Assembly (NCBI GenBank): GCA_002483605.1
Contig: DLIG01000011.1
Location: forward strand, 43,911 to 104,297
Source of the DNA: Sulfurovum sp. UBA7648
GTDB taxonomy: Bacteria > Campylobacterota > Campylobacteria > Campylobacterales > Sulfurovaceae
Length of the DNA: 60,387 nt
Direction of reading: 5' to 3'
In this document: positions 51,756 through 60,387 of the stretch, in pieces
Position numbering within the stretch: position 1 is the first letter of the stretch
Layout: the number at the start of each line of letters is the position of its first letter
Program-made: the position numbers and the translations under genes
Notes under the pieces: model-generated
Told to the model about the DNA's origin: nothing
Seen by the model: only the letters and a program-made list of their open reading frames with translations
The model's database searches: none

Positions 51756-52859
51756 ATGCAAAAAGGCAAAACTGTGAAAATAGTACAAATATTACCGGAA
51801 TTAAATGAAGGTGGTGTAGAGCGTGGTACAATGGAGCTTAGCCGGGAGTTTGTGAAGAGAGGCCATGAAAGTATAGTTATTAGCTGCGGAGGCAGAATGG
51901 TTTCCATTATCAAAGCAGACGGCGGCAGGCATATCAAGCTTGATGTATGCAGTAAAAACCCATTTGCCGCACTATGGAGAATTTATAAATTACGCAAAGT
52001 ATTGCATGAGCTAAAACCTGATATTGTTCATGTGCGCAGCCGAGTACCGGCATGGCTTGTTTATTTCGCAAAAAGAGGATTGGAATTCAAAATTGTAAGT
52101 ACGGTGCACGGATTTAATTCAGTTAACTTTTATAGCAGTATCATGACAAAAGCAGATGCCGTTATTTGTGTAAGCAATAGCATAAAAGTGTATATACAAG
52201 AACATTATCATACACCAGAGAAAAACATTACAGTAATTCCAAGAGGCATTGATCTAGATAAATTTAATCCTCAAAATATTGATCATGAATTTATAAGTAA
52301 ATTTTTACAGCAATATCATTTGAAAAATAATTTTATTATTACTACGGTTGGGCGAATTACTCAATTGAAAGATATAGAAACGTTTATTAGGGCGATAGCT
52401 ATTGCTAAAGAGACAATGCTGGATTTACAAGGGCTTATAGTCGGCGGCGTGAATAAAGATAAACAAAATTATTTTGATGGTTTAAAACAGTTAATCCATG
52501 AATTAAAACTTGAAAATGAAATAATTTTTACTGGTAGTCAGAATAATGTGGCAGAAATCTATACTCTTAGCAATGTGGTTGTGAGTGCTTCTAAAAAACC
52601 TGAAAGTTTTGGCAGAAGCGTAGCAGAGGCAATAGCCATGAATACACCGGTTATCGCAACAAATCACGGCGGAGTGCTTGATATAATACAAGAGGATATA
52701 AACGGATATTTGGTCAATGTCGGTGATGCAAATGAGCTGGCTGCAAAAATAATAAAATCTAAAGATCTAAAGGTGGATGGATATAAATATATAAAAGATA
52801 ACTTTTCATTGGAGCAAATGGTTGAAAAAACATTAAAAGTTTATAAAGGAATTTTGTAA
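51756..52859 (+). CDS. GT4-family glycosyltransferase
   Basis: The 367-residue protein is a GT-B glycosyltransferase of family 4: an N-terminal acceptor domain (LPELNEGGVERGTMELSREF), the central ITTVGRITQLKDIETFIRA, and the C-terminal donor domain with PESFGRSVAEAIAMNTPVIAT, containing the EX7E-like motif. ATG 51756 is preferred to 51741, as it follows GGAGATCTT. It opens the plus-strand operon that continues with the deacetylase one base later. Confidence 0.85.
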   Translation: MQKGKTVKIVQILPELNEGGVERGTMELSREFVKRGHESIVISCGGRMVSIIKADGGRHIKLDVCSKNPFAALWRIYKLRKVLHELKPDIVHVRSRVPAWLVYFAKRGLEFKIVSTVHGFNSVNFYSSIMTKADAVICVSNSIKVYIQEHYHTPEKNITVIPRGIDLDKFNPQNIDHEFISKFLQQYHLKNNFIITTVGRITQLKDIETFIRAIAIAKETMLDLQGLIVGGVNKDKQNYFDGLKQLIHELKLENEIIFTGSQNNVAEIYTLSNVVVSASKKPESFGRSVAEAIAMNTPVIATNHGGVLDIIQEDINGYLVNVGDANELAAKIIKSKDLKVDGYKYIKDNFSLEQMVEKTLKVYKGIL

Positions 52860-52860
52860 C

Positions 52861-53679
52861 ATGATCTGGTTCATTATATTCTCGATCGCTATTGCAATAT
52901 GGTTTTCCTATCGTTATGCATGGTGGAGGAGTAATACCGACTATAGATATCCTAGAATACTTATGTATCATATGGTAAGGGAACATATTAGCGGGAAAAA
53001 ATTCAATTCATTAAGGGTGTTTCCCGATATGTTTGATAAACAAATAAAATATTTGAAAGAGAACGGATGGCATTCTTTTACAATAAGCGAAGCGATAGCA
53101 AATAAGGATAAATTGCCTGAAAAAAGTGTGATCATTACCTTTGATGACGGATACAAGGATAATTTGATAAACGCTTTGCCAATATTAAAAAAATATAATT
53201 TCAAAGCAACAATATACCTCGTAAATGACAGACATGATCGTGATTGGTCGGGATATCGAAAGAGCAAAAATGAGGGCGCAGGATTAAAAGATGAGCCAAA
53301 ATTGAGCAATGATGAGGTTAGGGAATTGATAAAAAGCGGCCTAATTGAAATTGGAGCCCATACTGTAACCCATGCAAATCTTTCTACCCTTGGGAATGAT
53401 GATAGCCATAAAGAGATTTGCAAATCAAAAGATTTGATAGAGAAAGAATTTAATATAATATGCGGCAGCTTTGCTTATCCGTTTGGTCTATATAAAAATA
53501 GTGATGTTTTAAATGTTGAAAATTGCGGATACACAAATGCAGTAACAACAAAAAACGGAATTGCCGATCTGAAAAATTGCAGTTTGTTTGAAATACCTCG
53601 CATTACGATTAGCGGAAAAGATAATTTTTTGTCATTTAAACTAAAAATTAAAACCGGAAAGAGAGGATTTGGTAAATGA
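52861..53679 (+). CDS. Polysaccharide deacetylase (NodB-type), membrane anchored
   Basis: A 272-residue protein with an N-terminal membrane helix (2-16) and a CE4 deacetylase domain: TFDDGYKDN (93-101), with the catalytic base and metal-binding Asp, and the His pair HTVTH (167-171). It would remove N-acetyl groups from sugars in the periplasm or on the membrane. The next gene starts inside its last eleven bases. Confidence 0.85.
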   Translation: MIWFIIFSIAIAIWFSYRYAWWRSNTDYRYPRILMYHMVREHISGKKFNSLRVFPDMFDKQIKYLKENGWHSFTISEAIANKDKLPEKSVIITFDDGYKDNLINALPILKKYNFKATIYLVNDRHDRDWSGYRKSKNEGAGLKDEPKLSNDEVRELIKSGLIEIGAHTVTHANLSTLGNDDSHKEICKSKDLIEKEFNIICGSFAYPFGLYKNSDVLNVENCGYTNAVTTKNGIADLKNCSLFEIPRITISGKDNFLSFKLKIKTGKRGFGK

Positions 53680-54760
53680 AGGTTCAAACGAAAAATTTGG
53701 TAAAGTATTTATGGCATTAAAAATATTAAAAATTACAGATGGGAAAAGCGGCCATATTTCGGTTAGCAACGGCGTTATAGAGGCCATTAAAAAAAATAAT
53801 GAAATAGAAGTTATTGAAGAAAAAGTAAAAATTAGATTAAAACTATTTTTGTTAATTTTAAAGTTTATATTAAAACACGATCTTTTTTCAAGTAAACTGA
53901 TACTAAATGATTTATTAATAAGATTTTTTTATAAAAACTATCATAAGCCTGATTCTAAAATAGACTTGGTTATTTCTTCGGGCGGTGATACTTTATTTCT
54001 CAACGTATGGCTTGGAAAGGTATTGAATGCAAAAAATATATATTGCAGTTCCTTAAGGGGAGTAGATCCAAAGTATTTTTCTCTTGTTGTCAGTGTATTT
54101 GAACCAGATTTAAAAAACAGTATAGAGATGGAACTCGCACCGGTGCAAATCGGCTCAAAAGATTTGCCTCAAAGAGTAGAAGAGTTTTGTAATGAGAAAA
54201 ATATCGATAAGAATGGAAAGTACTTTGTTCTGCTTATCGGCGGTGATGGAGAAGGGCATATATATACAGAAGATGATTATAAAACATTGGCTAGTTCATT
54301 TATTGCTCTATCTAAACGATATAAGGCAAAAGTTCTTATAACTACTTCTAGAAGAACAGGAGAAAAAAATGAAAAGTTATTAAAAGAACTTTTTTCCCAA
54401 TATGAAAATGATATAGCATATAGCGTATACTTTGGTGAAAATCCCGAAAGAGTGGTGCAATTATATCTTGAGCTCGGATTGGCTATTTTTGTTACAGAAG
54501 AAAGTGAATCTATGATAACAGAGTCGTTGTGTTTTAAAAAACCTGTCTTTGCTTTGTATCCTAAAAAGGTGCAAAAAGGGAAGAAATATGAAAAATATGA
54601 AAAATACTTAAGCCGTCTAAGCAGCAACAAAAGATTAGTTAGGCTTGAGATAAATAACAATTTATCAAATGCCAATTTGGATAAATTTGATTTTAAATTT
54701 ATTGAAACATTGCCGATTGATTATTTAGCAGAGAAAATTCAGCCATATTTGCAACAATGA
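53669..54760 (+). CDS. Second ELM1-like GT-B protein
   Basis: A 363-residue relative of the gene at 44833, sharing the DGKSGH motif near the N-terminus, the LLIGGDGEGHIY loop and the C-terminal VTEESESMITESLCF. It has no palindromic insert. The start may be TTG 53669, overlapping the deacetylase end, or ATG 53711, which is favoured by the conserved LKITDGKSGH beginning. Likely glycosyltransferase-like; donor and acceptor unknown. Confidence 0.7.
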   Translation: MVNEGSNEKFGKVFMALKILKITDGKSGHISVSNGVIEAIKKNNEIEVIEEKVKIRLKLFLLILKFILKHDLFSSKLILNDLLIRFFYKNYHKPDSKIDLVISSGGDTLFLNVWLGKVLNAKNIYCSSLRGVDPKYFSLVVSVFEPDLKNSIEMELAPVQIGSKDLPQRVEEFCNEKNIDKNGKYFVLLIGGDGEGHIYTEDDYKTLASSFIALSKRYKAKVLITTSRRTGEKNEKLLKELFSQYENDIAYSVYFGENPERVVQLYLELGLAIFVTEESESMITESLCFKKPVFALYPKKVQKGKKYEKYEKYLSRLSSNKRLVRLEINNNLSNANLDKFDFKFIETLPIDYLAEKIQPYLQQ

Positions 54761-54773
54761 CAAAAGGAAAAAA

Positions 54774-55853
54774 ATGAAATCCAAAAATATAGCGATCGTG
54801 GTAACAGACTTAGGCGGTAATGGTGCTGAAAAATCTGTTTTAAATAGAGCCCAAACATTTTTTGAGAATGGTCATAATGTTGTATTATTTTTAATAGAGA
54901 ATGTAAAAATTTATGACGTTGATAATTATAAATTTCCTATTATTGCTTTGACGCAACGAAGAGATACGTTTAAGTTTCTGGGTAAAATAGGGGATTATAT
55001 ATATGCTAAAATTTTAGAATACAAAATGAAGCAATTTGAAAAATTTGATATTGTTTTTTCTCACTTGCCAAGAGCAGACAGGGTAGTTAAGCTCATAAAA
55101 CATCCAAATAAATATTTTGTGATCCATATGTCATATAAGGCAGAACTTGAAAAGTTTAAAAAAAGAAGAGCCGCAAAGAAATTAAAGCTCTATAGATATT
55201 TATACGAAGGCGAAAAGATCATTACGGTCTCTGAAGCTATGGTGAAAGATTTTGACACTTTGGGTATAAAATATGAATCCGCAGAAGTAATATATAATCC
55301 TTTTAATATTGATGAGATAAGGCAAAAAGGTGATGAGTCGATAGAACTTGATTTTGACTATATTATTTCTTCATCTGCATTTAAGAAACAAAAAAGATAT
55401 GATGTATTATTGGATGCATTCAAGTTGATAAAACACGATATTAAGCTTATAGTTTTGGCAACCCCGCATCCGAATCTTATTAGTATGATAAAAGAAAGGG
55501 CTCTTGAAAAAAAGGTTATAATTTTAGGATTCCAACAAAATCCTTATAAATATATCAAAAATGCTAAATTATTGGTTCTTGCATCTGATAGAGAAGGCTT
55601 GCCTAGAGTGGTTGTGGAGTCTTTGATCTTGGGAACTCCTGTGGTCAGCACAGATTGTCCAACAGGCCCGGCAGAAGTTTTAGTGAATGAATTGTCAAGA
55701 TGGCTTGTTCCAATGGACAATCCAAAATTATTGGCACAAAAAATAGATGAAGCGTTGGATGAAAAAATTCAAATAGAAGACTATATCGTAGAAAAATTCG
55801 GCAAACAAAATATTTATAAAAAATTAGAACAATTATTGAAAGAGGACAGATGA
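54774..55853 (+). CDS. GT4-family glycosyltransferase, tandem copy 1
   Basis: The 359-residue GT-B protein has an N-terminal VVTDLGGNGAEKSVLNRA and C-terminal SDREGLPRVVVESLILGTPVVSTDCPTGPAEVL with the EX7E motif region. It shares clear similarity with the next gene in the donor-domain segment, so they look like a duplicated pair. Overlaps its copy by four bases. Confidence 0.85.
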   Translation: MKSKNIAIVVTDLGGNGAEKSVLNRAQTFFENGHNVVLFLIENVKIYDVDNYKFPIIALTQRRDTFKFLGKIGDYIYAKILEYKMKQFEKFDIVFSHLPRADRVVKLIKHPNKYFVIHMSYKAELEKFKKRRAAKKLKLYRYLYEGEKIITVSEAMVKDFDTLGIKYESAEVIYNPFNIDEIRQKGDESIELDFDYIISSSAFKKQKRYDVLLDAFKLIKHDIKLIVLATPHPNLISMIKERALEKKVIILGFQQNPYKYIKNAKLLVLASDREGLPRVVVESLILGTPVVSTDCPTGPAEVLVNELSRWLVPMDNPKLLAQKIDEALDEKIQIEDYIVEKFGKQNIYKKLEQLLKEDR

Positions 55854-56923
55854 AAATAGCGCATTTTATCGTCAATCTAGGAAAAGGCGGTGGGCAGAGA
55901 AGCACCATAGATTTGATCAGAAGTACCAACGATAAGGTTGATAATTATTTGATTTTATTAGAAAATCAGAGAGCTTACGAGGTAAACGATATTAAAACAT
56001 TTTCACTTTGTGAAAATAGAAAAATATATAAACAATTAGATCTATTTGGCGATTACATTCTTTCTAAAAAATTGGATAAATTAATTAAAGAATTGAATAT
56101 CGATATAGTGATCTCACATATGGAAGCAACTGCAAAAGTTTTGAGATTTTTGAATATTCCTAAAGTATATTACATGAGAGTTGATATTACGCAAGAATTA
56201 CAATCATTCAAAGAAAAGTCATTTTTAAGATACATAAAAAGAAAAAATCTTTATAAGAAAATTTTTAATGATCAAAATCTGATCACTATTTCCCAAGATA
56301 CAGAAAAAAATCTATTAAATTTTTTATCTCCTAAAAATATACAAACTATTTATAATCCTTTTGATATTGAAAAAATCCGACATTTAGCAGATGAAAGAGT
56401 TGAGCTTCCAAGTGAAAATTATCTAATTCAGATAGGTTCTGATAAAAGAAAAAGACAAGATATTCTTTTGGAAGCTTTTTCGAAAATAAAAGATAAAAAA
56501 ATAAAACTATTGCTTTTGGGAACAGCGGAAAACAAACAAATATTAGAATTGAGCAAACGTCTAGGAATCAAAAAAGAGAGAATTATATTTCAACCATTTG
56601 CTGCAAATCCGTATCATTTTATAAAAAATGCAAAAATGCTAATTATGAGTTCTGAGAGAGAAGGTCTTCCTAGAGTAATTGTCGAAAGTTTAGTTTTGAA
56701 AACACCTGTTGTAAGTACAGATTGTGATACGGGACCAAGGGAGGTTTTGGTTGATGAGCTAAAAGGATATTTGGCAAAAGTGAACGATTCGGATGATCTG
56801 GCAAAAAAAATTGGCTTGGCGCTTGAAAGTTATCCAGAGATAACAGATAAATATATTGAAAAATTTAATAAAAATGAGATCAAAAAGCAGTTTCTTGCTT
56901 ATATAAAAAATATAGCTAGATGA
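55850..56923 (+). CDS. GT4-family glycosyltransferase, tandem copy 2
   Basis: A 357-residue paralogue of the preceding gene with the same GEGREGLPR-type region (SSEREGLPRVIVESLVLKTPVVSTDCDTGPREVL) and the same overall length. N-terminal FIVNLGKGGGQRSTIDLI is the acceptor-side loop. It probably adds a second sugar in the same oligosaccharide. It is the last plus-strand gene; a sulfotransferase-like gene converges on it. Confidence 0.85.
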   Translation: MKIAHFIVNLGKGGGQRSTIDLIRSTNDKVDNYLILLENQRAYEVNDIKTFSLCENRKIYKQLDLFGDYILSKKLDKLIKELNIDIVISHMEATAKVLRFLNIPKVYYMRVDITQELQSFKEKSFLRYIKRKNLYKKIFNDQNLITISQDTEKNLLNFLSPKNIQTIYNPFDIEKIRHLADERVELPSENYLIQIGSDKRKRQDILLEAFSKIKDKKIKLLLLGTAENKQILELSKRLGIKKERIIFQPFAANPYHFIKNAKMLIMSSEREGLPRVIVESLVLKTPVVSTDCDTGPREVLVDELKGYLAKVNDSDDLAKKIGLALESYPEITDKYIEKFNKNEIKKQFLAYIKNIAR

Positions 56924-56979
56924 TATATTATATGCCAAGGATAACCTACGGATATTTGTAGATTAATCTTATAAAATAC

Positions 56980-58065
56980 CTAAAGGCAAGAACGCATTTT
57001 ACTATATTTTTTTGGTTTTATAAAATTGTATTTTAAGCATATCAGACGTTGTCTTATGCAAATAAAAAATGACTTAAAACAGTTCTTTTTTATATTTTTA
57101 TCATAATCATTTATCGCCATCAAGAGGTTTGAAATTGCTGAGTTGGCTGTATCTTCGTCCCAGATATCTTGTTCTGTAGCGGGGTACTTATCAAAATTCT
57201 CATTAAATTGAATTTCAAAGCGTTCCTCTAATTTTTTATTGCTTTCTTGAAAAATTTTATAGTATTCTTGTGCTTGTGGTCTTGAAGAAAGCATTTTTCC
57301 TTCATTGGATAAATGGTTGAAGAGATGGAGGCGCAATTGCTTGTTTTGAATATATCTGTTCAAAAGATGACCCACCTTGGTTTTTTCAAACCCGTTTGAT
57401 TCATTGAGCGTATATGTTTCTTTTTTTGGAACATGTAGATCAAAGATCGAAAAAAAGTCAGCTACAACATCATGTTCTTTTAATTTATTTTTATCAAAAT
57501 TTTTAACGATCATATTGTTGTCACCAAATACATCTGCCCATAATGAGATTCGTTCATAGTAGTCCATGTAATAATGATGATGCTCTGTGTATTGCGGGAT
57601 TGCATGATTGTCGGTTCCAAAAAATAAAACTTCTGTACCGGCTTTTGATTCTTGTTGATGGTGTGATATGACCTGCTCATCCTGTCGTCTTAGATAAACG
57701 ATAATCTTTATTTGATTGAAATATTTTTTTAGTGCATCATATAAGTTTTGAATGTGTCGCTTTTTAAAAATAAATGATAAAGATTCGGCTGACATTATTA
57801 CCGTATCATATGGGAGATTGCCAAGTTTTAAAGCCAATTTATTTACATCTTTTACGTAGCCGCCGGCACCGTTTTCTACATGTTCCGGATCTACATAAAC
57901 CCAAGCACTTGTATTTCCTGTTTTAACATTCCCCCCGCTGGTATGTTCGGAAAAAAAACTTATATTATGGCTCTCAAGGAAATGACGATTATCTAGCAGA
58001 GCATGTTGGATAGATGTTGTACCGGTTTTATGGTTTCCTATATGCAAATAAAGCACTTTGCTCAT
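56980..58065 (-). CDS. Sulfotransferase-like P-loop protein
   Basis: A 361-residue protein with an N-terminal 5'-phosphosulfate-binding-like loop GNHKTGTTSIQ (10-20) and the likely 3'-phosphate segment IIVYLRRQDEQVISHHQQ near residues 117-133. This is the sulfotransferase family layout, here probably on glycan hydroxyls. No close subfamily is recognised, and a different use of the P-loop fold cannot be excluded. It stands alone between convergent neighbours. Confidence 0.7.
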   Translation of the reverse strand: MSKVLYLHIGNHKTGTTSIQHALLDNRHFLESHNISFFSEHTSGGNVKTGNTSAWVYVDPEHVENGAGGYVKDVNKLALKLGNLPYDTVIMSAESLSFIFKKRHIQNLYDALKKYFNQIKIIVYLRRQDEQVISHHQQESKAGTEVLFFGTDNHAIPQYTEHHHYYMDYYERISLWADVFGDNNMIVKNFDKNKLKEHDVVADFFSIFDLHVPKKETYTLNESNGFEKTKVGHLLNRYIQNKQLRLHLFNHLSNEGKMLSSRPQAQEYYKIFQESNKKLEERFEIQFNENFDKYPATEQDIWDEDTANSAISNLLMAINDYDKNIKKNCFKSFFICIRQRLICLKYNFIKPKKYSKMRSCL

Positions 58066-58208
58066 TTTGATCCTTATGTCTGTTTGTGATATATTGAATA
58101 TTGCTAGTGTATTAATCTATTTTACTCAATTTAACCTAATATTTTCTTTTTTTTAATTACAGTTTAAATAACATATTATTAAATATGTGCAAGATATAAA
58201 TTCATTTT

Positions 58209-59210
58209 TTATATATTATAAAACCCTTTATACCACTTTACAAATTCACCAATTCCGTCCGCCAATGACGTGTCAGGCTTGTAGTTAAAATCTCTCGACA
58301 GATCATCAATATCGGCATATGTTGATTTTACATCGCCAGGCTGCATATCCATAAAAATTTTTTTTGCGGTTTTACCAAAACTATCTTCGATCGTAGCTAT
58401 AAAATCAAGCAGTTGTACCGGTGTATTATTGCCAATATTATAGACACTGTATTTTTCTGACGGATTGTCTATGACATTTATGATTCCGTCAACTATATCA
58501 TCTATATATGTAAAATCTCTGCTCATATCCCCATGGTTAAATACTTTTATTTCCCTATCCTGAGTAATCGCGTCAGCAAAAAGCATCGGTGACATATCCG
58601 GACGTCCCCATGGACCGTACACGGTAAAAAATCTCAGACCCGTCGTTTTGATACCGTATAAATGGCTATAAGTATGCGCCATTAATTCGTTTGATTTTTT
58701 GGTAGCAGCATAGAGGCTTATAGGAGTGTCCGTCTTGTCTATAGTACTAAACGGCTGCTTTGTATTTAGCCCATACACTGAAGAGCTTGAAGCATAACAT
58801 AGATTTTGTACGCCGTAATGTCGACAGCACTCCAATATATTCATAAATCCTATGATATTGCTGTGGATATAAGCATCCGGGTTTTCTATACTGTAACGCA
58901 CTCCTGCTTGTGCAGCAAGGTTACAAACTGCATCAAACTTTTCATTTTTAAATAAATTTTCTATCTGTTCTTTGTCAGCCAAATCCATCTTGACAAATTT
59001 GTGTTTGGGATATTTATTGCTCGTTGCGAGTCTATTGTCAGCTAAGTCTTTTTTGTCGATACCCAGTTCGCCGAGTCTGGCATATTTTAGATTTACATCA
59101 TAATAGTCATTGATATTGTCAAGCCCAATTACTTCATCGCCACGTTCGAGCAGTTTTTTGGCTAGATGGAATCCAATAAATCCTGCCGTGCCTGTCACTA
59201 ATATTTTCAT
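58209..59210 (-). CDS. UDP-glucuronate 4-epimerase-like NAD enzyme
   Basis: A 333-residue short-chain epimerase with GTAGFIGFHLAKKLLERG at the N-terminus and the SSSVYG Ser and YAATKKSNE Tyr-Lys catalytic pair. The sequence fits the LspL/Cap1J group that turns UDP-glucuronate into UDP-galacturonate. It directly follows the dehydrogenase gene by nine bases, so the two would make UDP-galacturonate from UDP-glucose for the glycan. Confidence 0.85.
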   Translation of the reverse strand: MKILVTGTAGFIGFHLAKKLLERGDEVIGLDNINDYYDVNLKYARLGELGIDKKDLADNRLATSNKYPKHKFVKMDLADKEQIENLFKNEKFDAVCNLAAQAGVRYSIENPDAYIHSNIIGFMNILECCRHYGVQNLCYASSSSVYGLNTKQPFSTIDKTDTPISLYAATKKSNELMAHTYSHLYGIKTTGLRFFTVYGPWGRPDMSPMLFADAITQDREIKVFNHGDMSRDFTYIDDIVDGIINVIDNPSEKYSVYNIGNNTPVQLLDFIATIEDSFGKTAKKIFMDMQPGDVKSTYADIDDLSRDFNYKPDTSLADGIGEFVKWYKGFYNI

Positions 59211-59219
59211 TTTTTTTCC

Positions 59220-60386
59220 TTAGTCATTGCCAAACAAATCACGAGTATATACTTTTTCATTGACATCATCCAGCACATCGGCATGACGGTTGGCGATGAT
59301 GACGTCTGAGAGTTTTTTGAACTCATCAAGATCGCGGATGACTCTGGAATGGAAAAATTCATCCTCATGCAATGTCGGCTCATAAATCACTACCTCGATC
59401 CCCTTGGCTTTGATACGTTTCATGATCCCTTGAATCGCTGAAGAGCGGAAATTATCAGAGCCTGCTTTCATAACCAGGCGGTAAATCCCTACGACATTAG
59501 GATTGCGGCGGATGATCTGGTCGGCGATAAAATCTTTTCGGGTACTATTGGCATCTACGATCGCTCGTATAATATTACTTGGCACATCAGCGTAATTGGC
59601 CAGCAGTTGTTTGGTATCTTTTGGCAAACAATAACCACCATATCCAAATGAAGGGTTGTTGTAATGCATTCCGATACGCGGATCTAGACCGATTCCCTGT
59701 ATGATATGGCGACTGTCAAGCCCATGGGTTTCTGCATAGCTGTCAAGTTCGTTGAAGTAGGCAACACGCATCGCCAGGTATGTGTTGGCAAACAGTTTGA
59801 TAGCTTCAGCTTCTGTGCTGTCTGTAAAAAGAATAGAAATATCTTTTTTGATGGCACCCTGGGCTAAAAGATTTGCAAAAACTTTGGCTCTCTCGCTTTG
59901 CTCTCCGACTATGATACGACTTGGATAAAGATTGTCATATAGCGCTTTTCCTTCTCTGAGGAATTCCGGAGAAAATATAATATTGTTTGTTTGAAATTTC
60001 TCTTTTAAGACCTTAGTATAACCGACAGGTATAGTTGACTTTATGATCATAACCGCATTTGGATTGATGGATAAAACATCATTGATTACAAATTCTATCG
60101 ATTTGGTGTTAAAATAGTTGGTTTCGGGGTCATAATCAGTCGGTGTGGCGATGATGACGAAATCGGCACCCGTGTAAGCTTCTGCTTTGTCTAGTGTTGC
60201 TTTGAAATTCAGATCGTCTCTTTGCAAAAATTCTTCTATCTCTTTATCTTCGATAGGCGATTTTTTAGCGTTTAGAAGTTCTACTTTTTCCGGGATGATA
60301 TCCAGGGCTACTACTTCATTATGCTGGGCAAGCAGCATCCCGTTGCTTAGCCCTACATACCCTGTGCCGGCTATTGCTATTTTCAT
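59220..60386 (-). CDS. ugd: UDP-glucose 6-dehydrogenase
   Basis: The 388-residue NAD enzyme oxidises UDP-glucose to UDP-glucuronate. It has the Rossmann N-terminus IAIAGTGYVGLSNGMLLAQ, catalytic Cys253 in GGYCLPKD, and the C-terminal domain with GIYRLVMKAGSDNFRSSA. The length matches the 388-residue Ugd of other bacteria. The gene is complete; its ATG is at 60384-60386, just at the window edge. It is transcribed with the downstream epimerase gene. Confidence 0.93.
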   Translation of the reverse strand: MKIAIAGTGYVGLSNGMLLAQHNEVVALDIIPEKVELLNAKKSPIEDKEIEEFLQRDDLNFKATLDKAEAYTGADFVIIATPTDYDPETNYFNTKSIEFVINDVLSINPNAVMIIKSTIPVGYTKVLKEKFQTNNIIFSPEFLREGKALYDNLYPSRIIVGEQSERAKVFANLLAQGAIKKDISILFTDSTEAEAIKLFANTYLAMRVAYFNELDSYAETHGLDSRHIIQGIGLDPRIGMHYNNPSFGYGGYCLPKDTKQLLANYADVPSNIIRAIVDANSTRKDFIADQIIRRNPNVVGIYRLVMKAGSDNFRSSAIQGIMKRIKAKGIEVVIYEPTLHEDEFFHSRVIRDLDEFKKLSDVIIANRHADVLDDVNEKVYTRDLFGND

Positions 60387-60387
60387 A

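Overview
The window is a contiguous stretch of an AT-rich bacterial chromosome. Everything recognisable points to the Campylobacterota (Sulfurimonas, Sulfuricurvum or Sulfurovum-like relatives). The clues are a MagIII-type DNA glycosylase otherwise typical of Helicobacter, an alkali-tolerant YfhL-type ferredoxin, a DUF134/NifX fusion, and promoters that show a clear TATAAT but no obvious -35 box. Genus cannot be fixed by eye. I see no rRNA, tRNA, CRISPR array, transposase or prophage gene.

Region 1 (1-20,000) is a mosaic of short housekeeping units: sixA plus a methyltransferase, a secreted VWA protein, ribA-rsmG with two small genes, a host-attachment-like protein with magIII, sodB, a periplasmic cytochrome c, pyrB-pabB, malic enzyme, bioD, and the N-degron operon clpS-clpA-aat followed by tal. 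It ends with a secreted double-Cache protein, a small coiled-coil gene, the relic of a cytochrome bd operon (cydB 3' end and a 45-residue membrane peptide), a DUF134/NifX-like protein and slyD.

Region 2 (21,000-35,900) is core metabolism on the plus strand. rplY-pth-lptG runs into lysA-pheA-hisC-dxs-metK with almost no gaps. After a lone secreted DUF1566-like protein and a ferredoxin comes ndk-yceD-rpmF-plsX-fabH-ymdB, the classical fatty-acid/phospholipid initiation cluster.

Region 3 (35,900-43,850) is on the minus strand: dnaX, a MgtC/DUF4010 membrane protein, and the overlapping operon hisH-hisA-prmA-ftsH-pssA. FtsH carries an 11-unit AAT microsatellite that encodes polyasparagine.

Region 4 (43,960-60,387) is a cell-surface glycan locus. 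It begins with a lipid A acyltransferase (LpxL/HtrB type) and contains two ELM1-like proteins, a polysaccharide pyruvyl transferase, three GT4 glycosyltransferases, a polysaccharide deacetylase, a sulfotransferase-like protein, a UDP-glucuronate 4-epimerase-like enzyme and a UDP-glucose dehydrogenase. Embedded in it are the most unusual parts of the window. One is a GNAT acetyltransferase fused to a beta-keto acid cleavage enzyme (BKACE, DUF849). Facing it, on the opposite strand, is a three-gene module of an ATP-grasp ligase, an asparagine-synthetase-like protein lacking the glutaminase cysteine, and an NTF2/SnoaL-like small protein. I infer an amide-forming decoration step on a uronic-acid-containing or amino-sugar glycan, but substrate and product are unknown. 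One ELM1-like gene also carries an in-frame palindromic repeat element.
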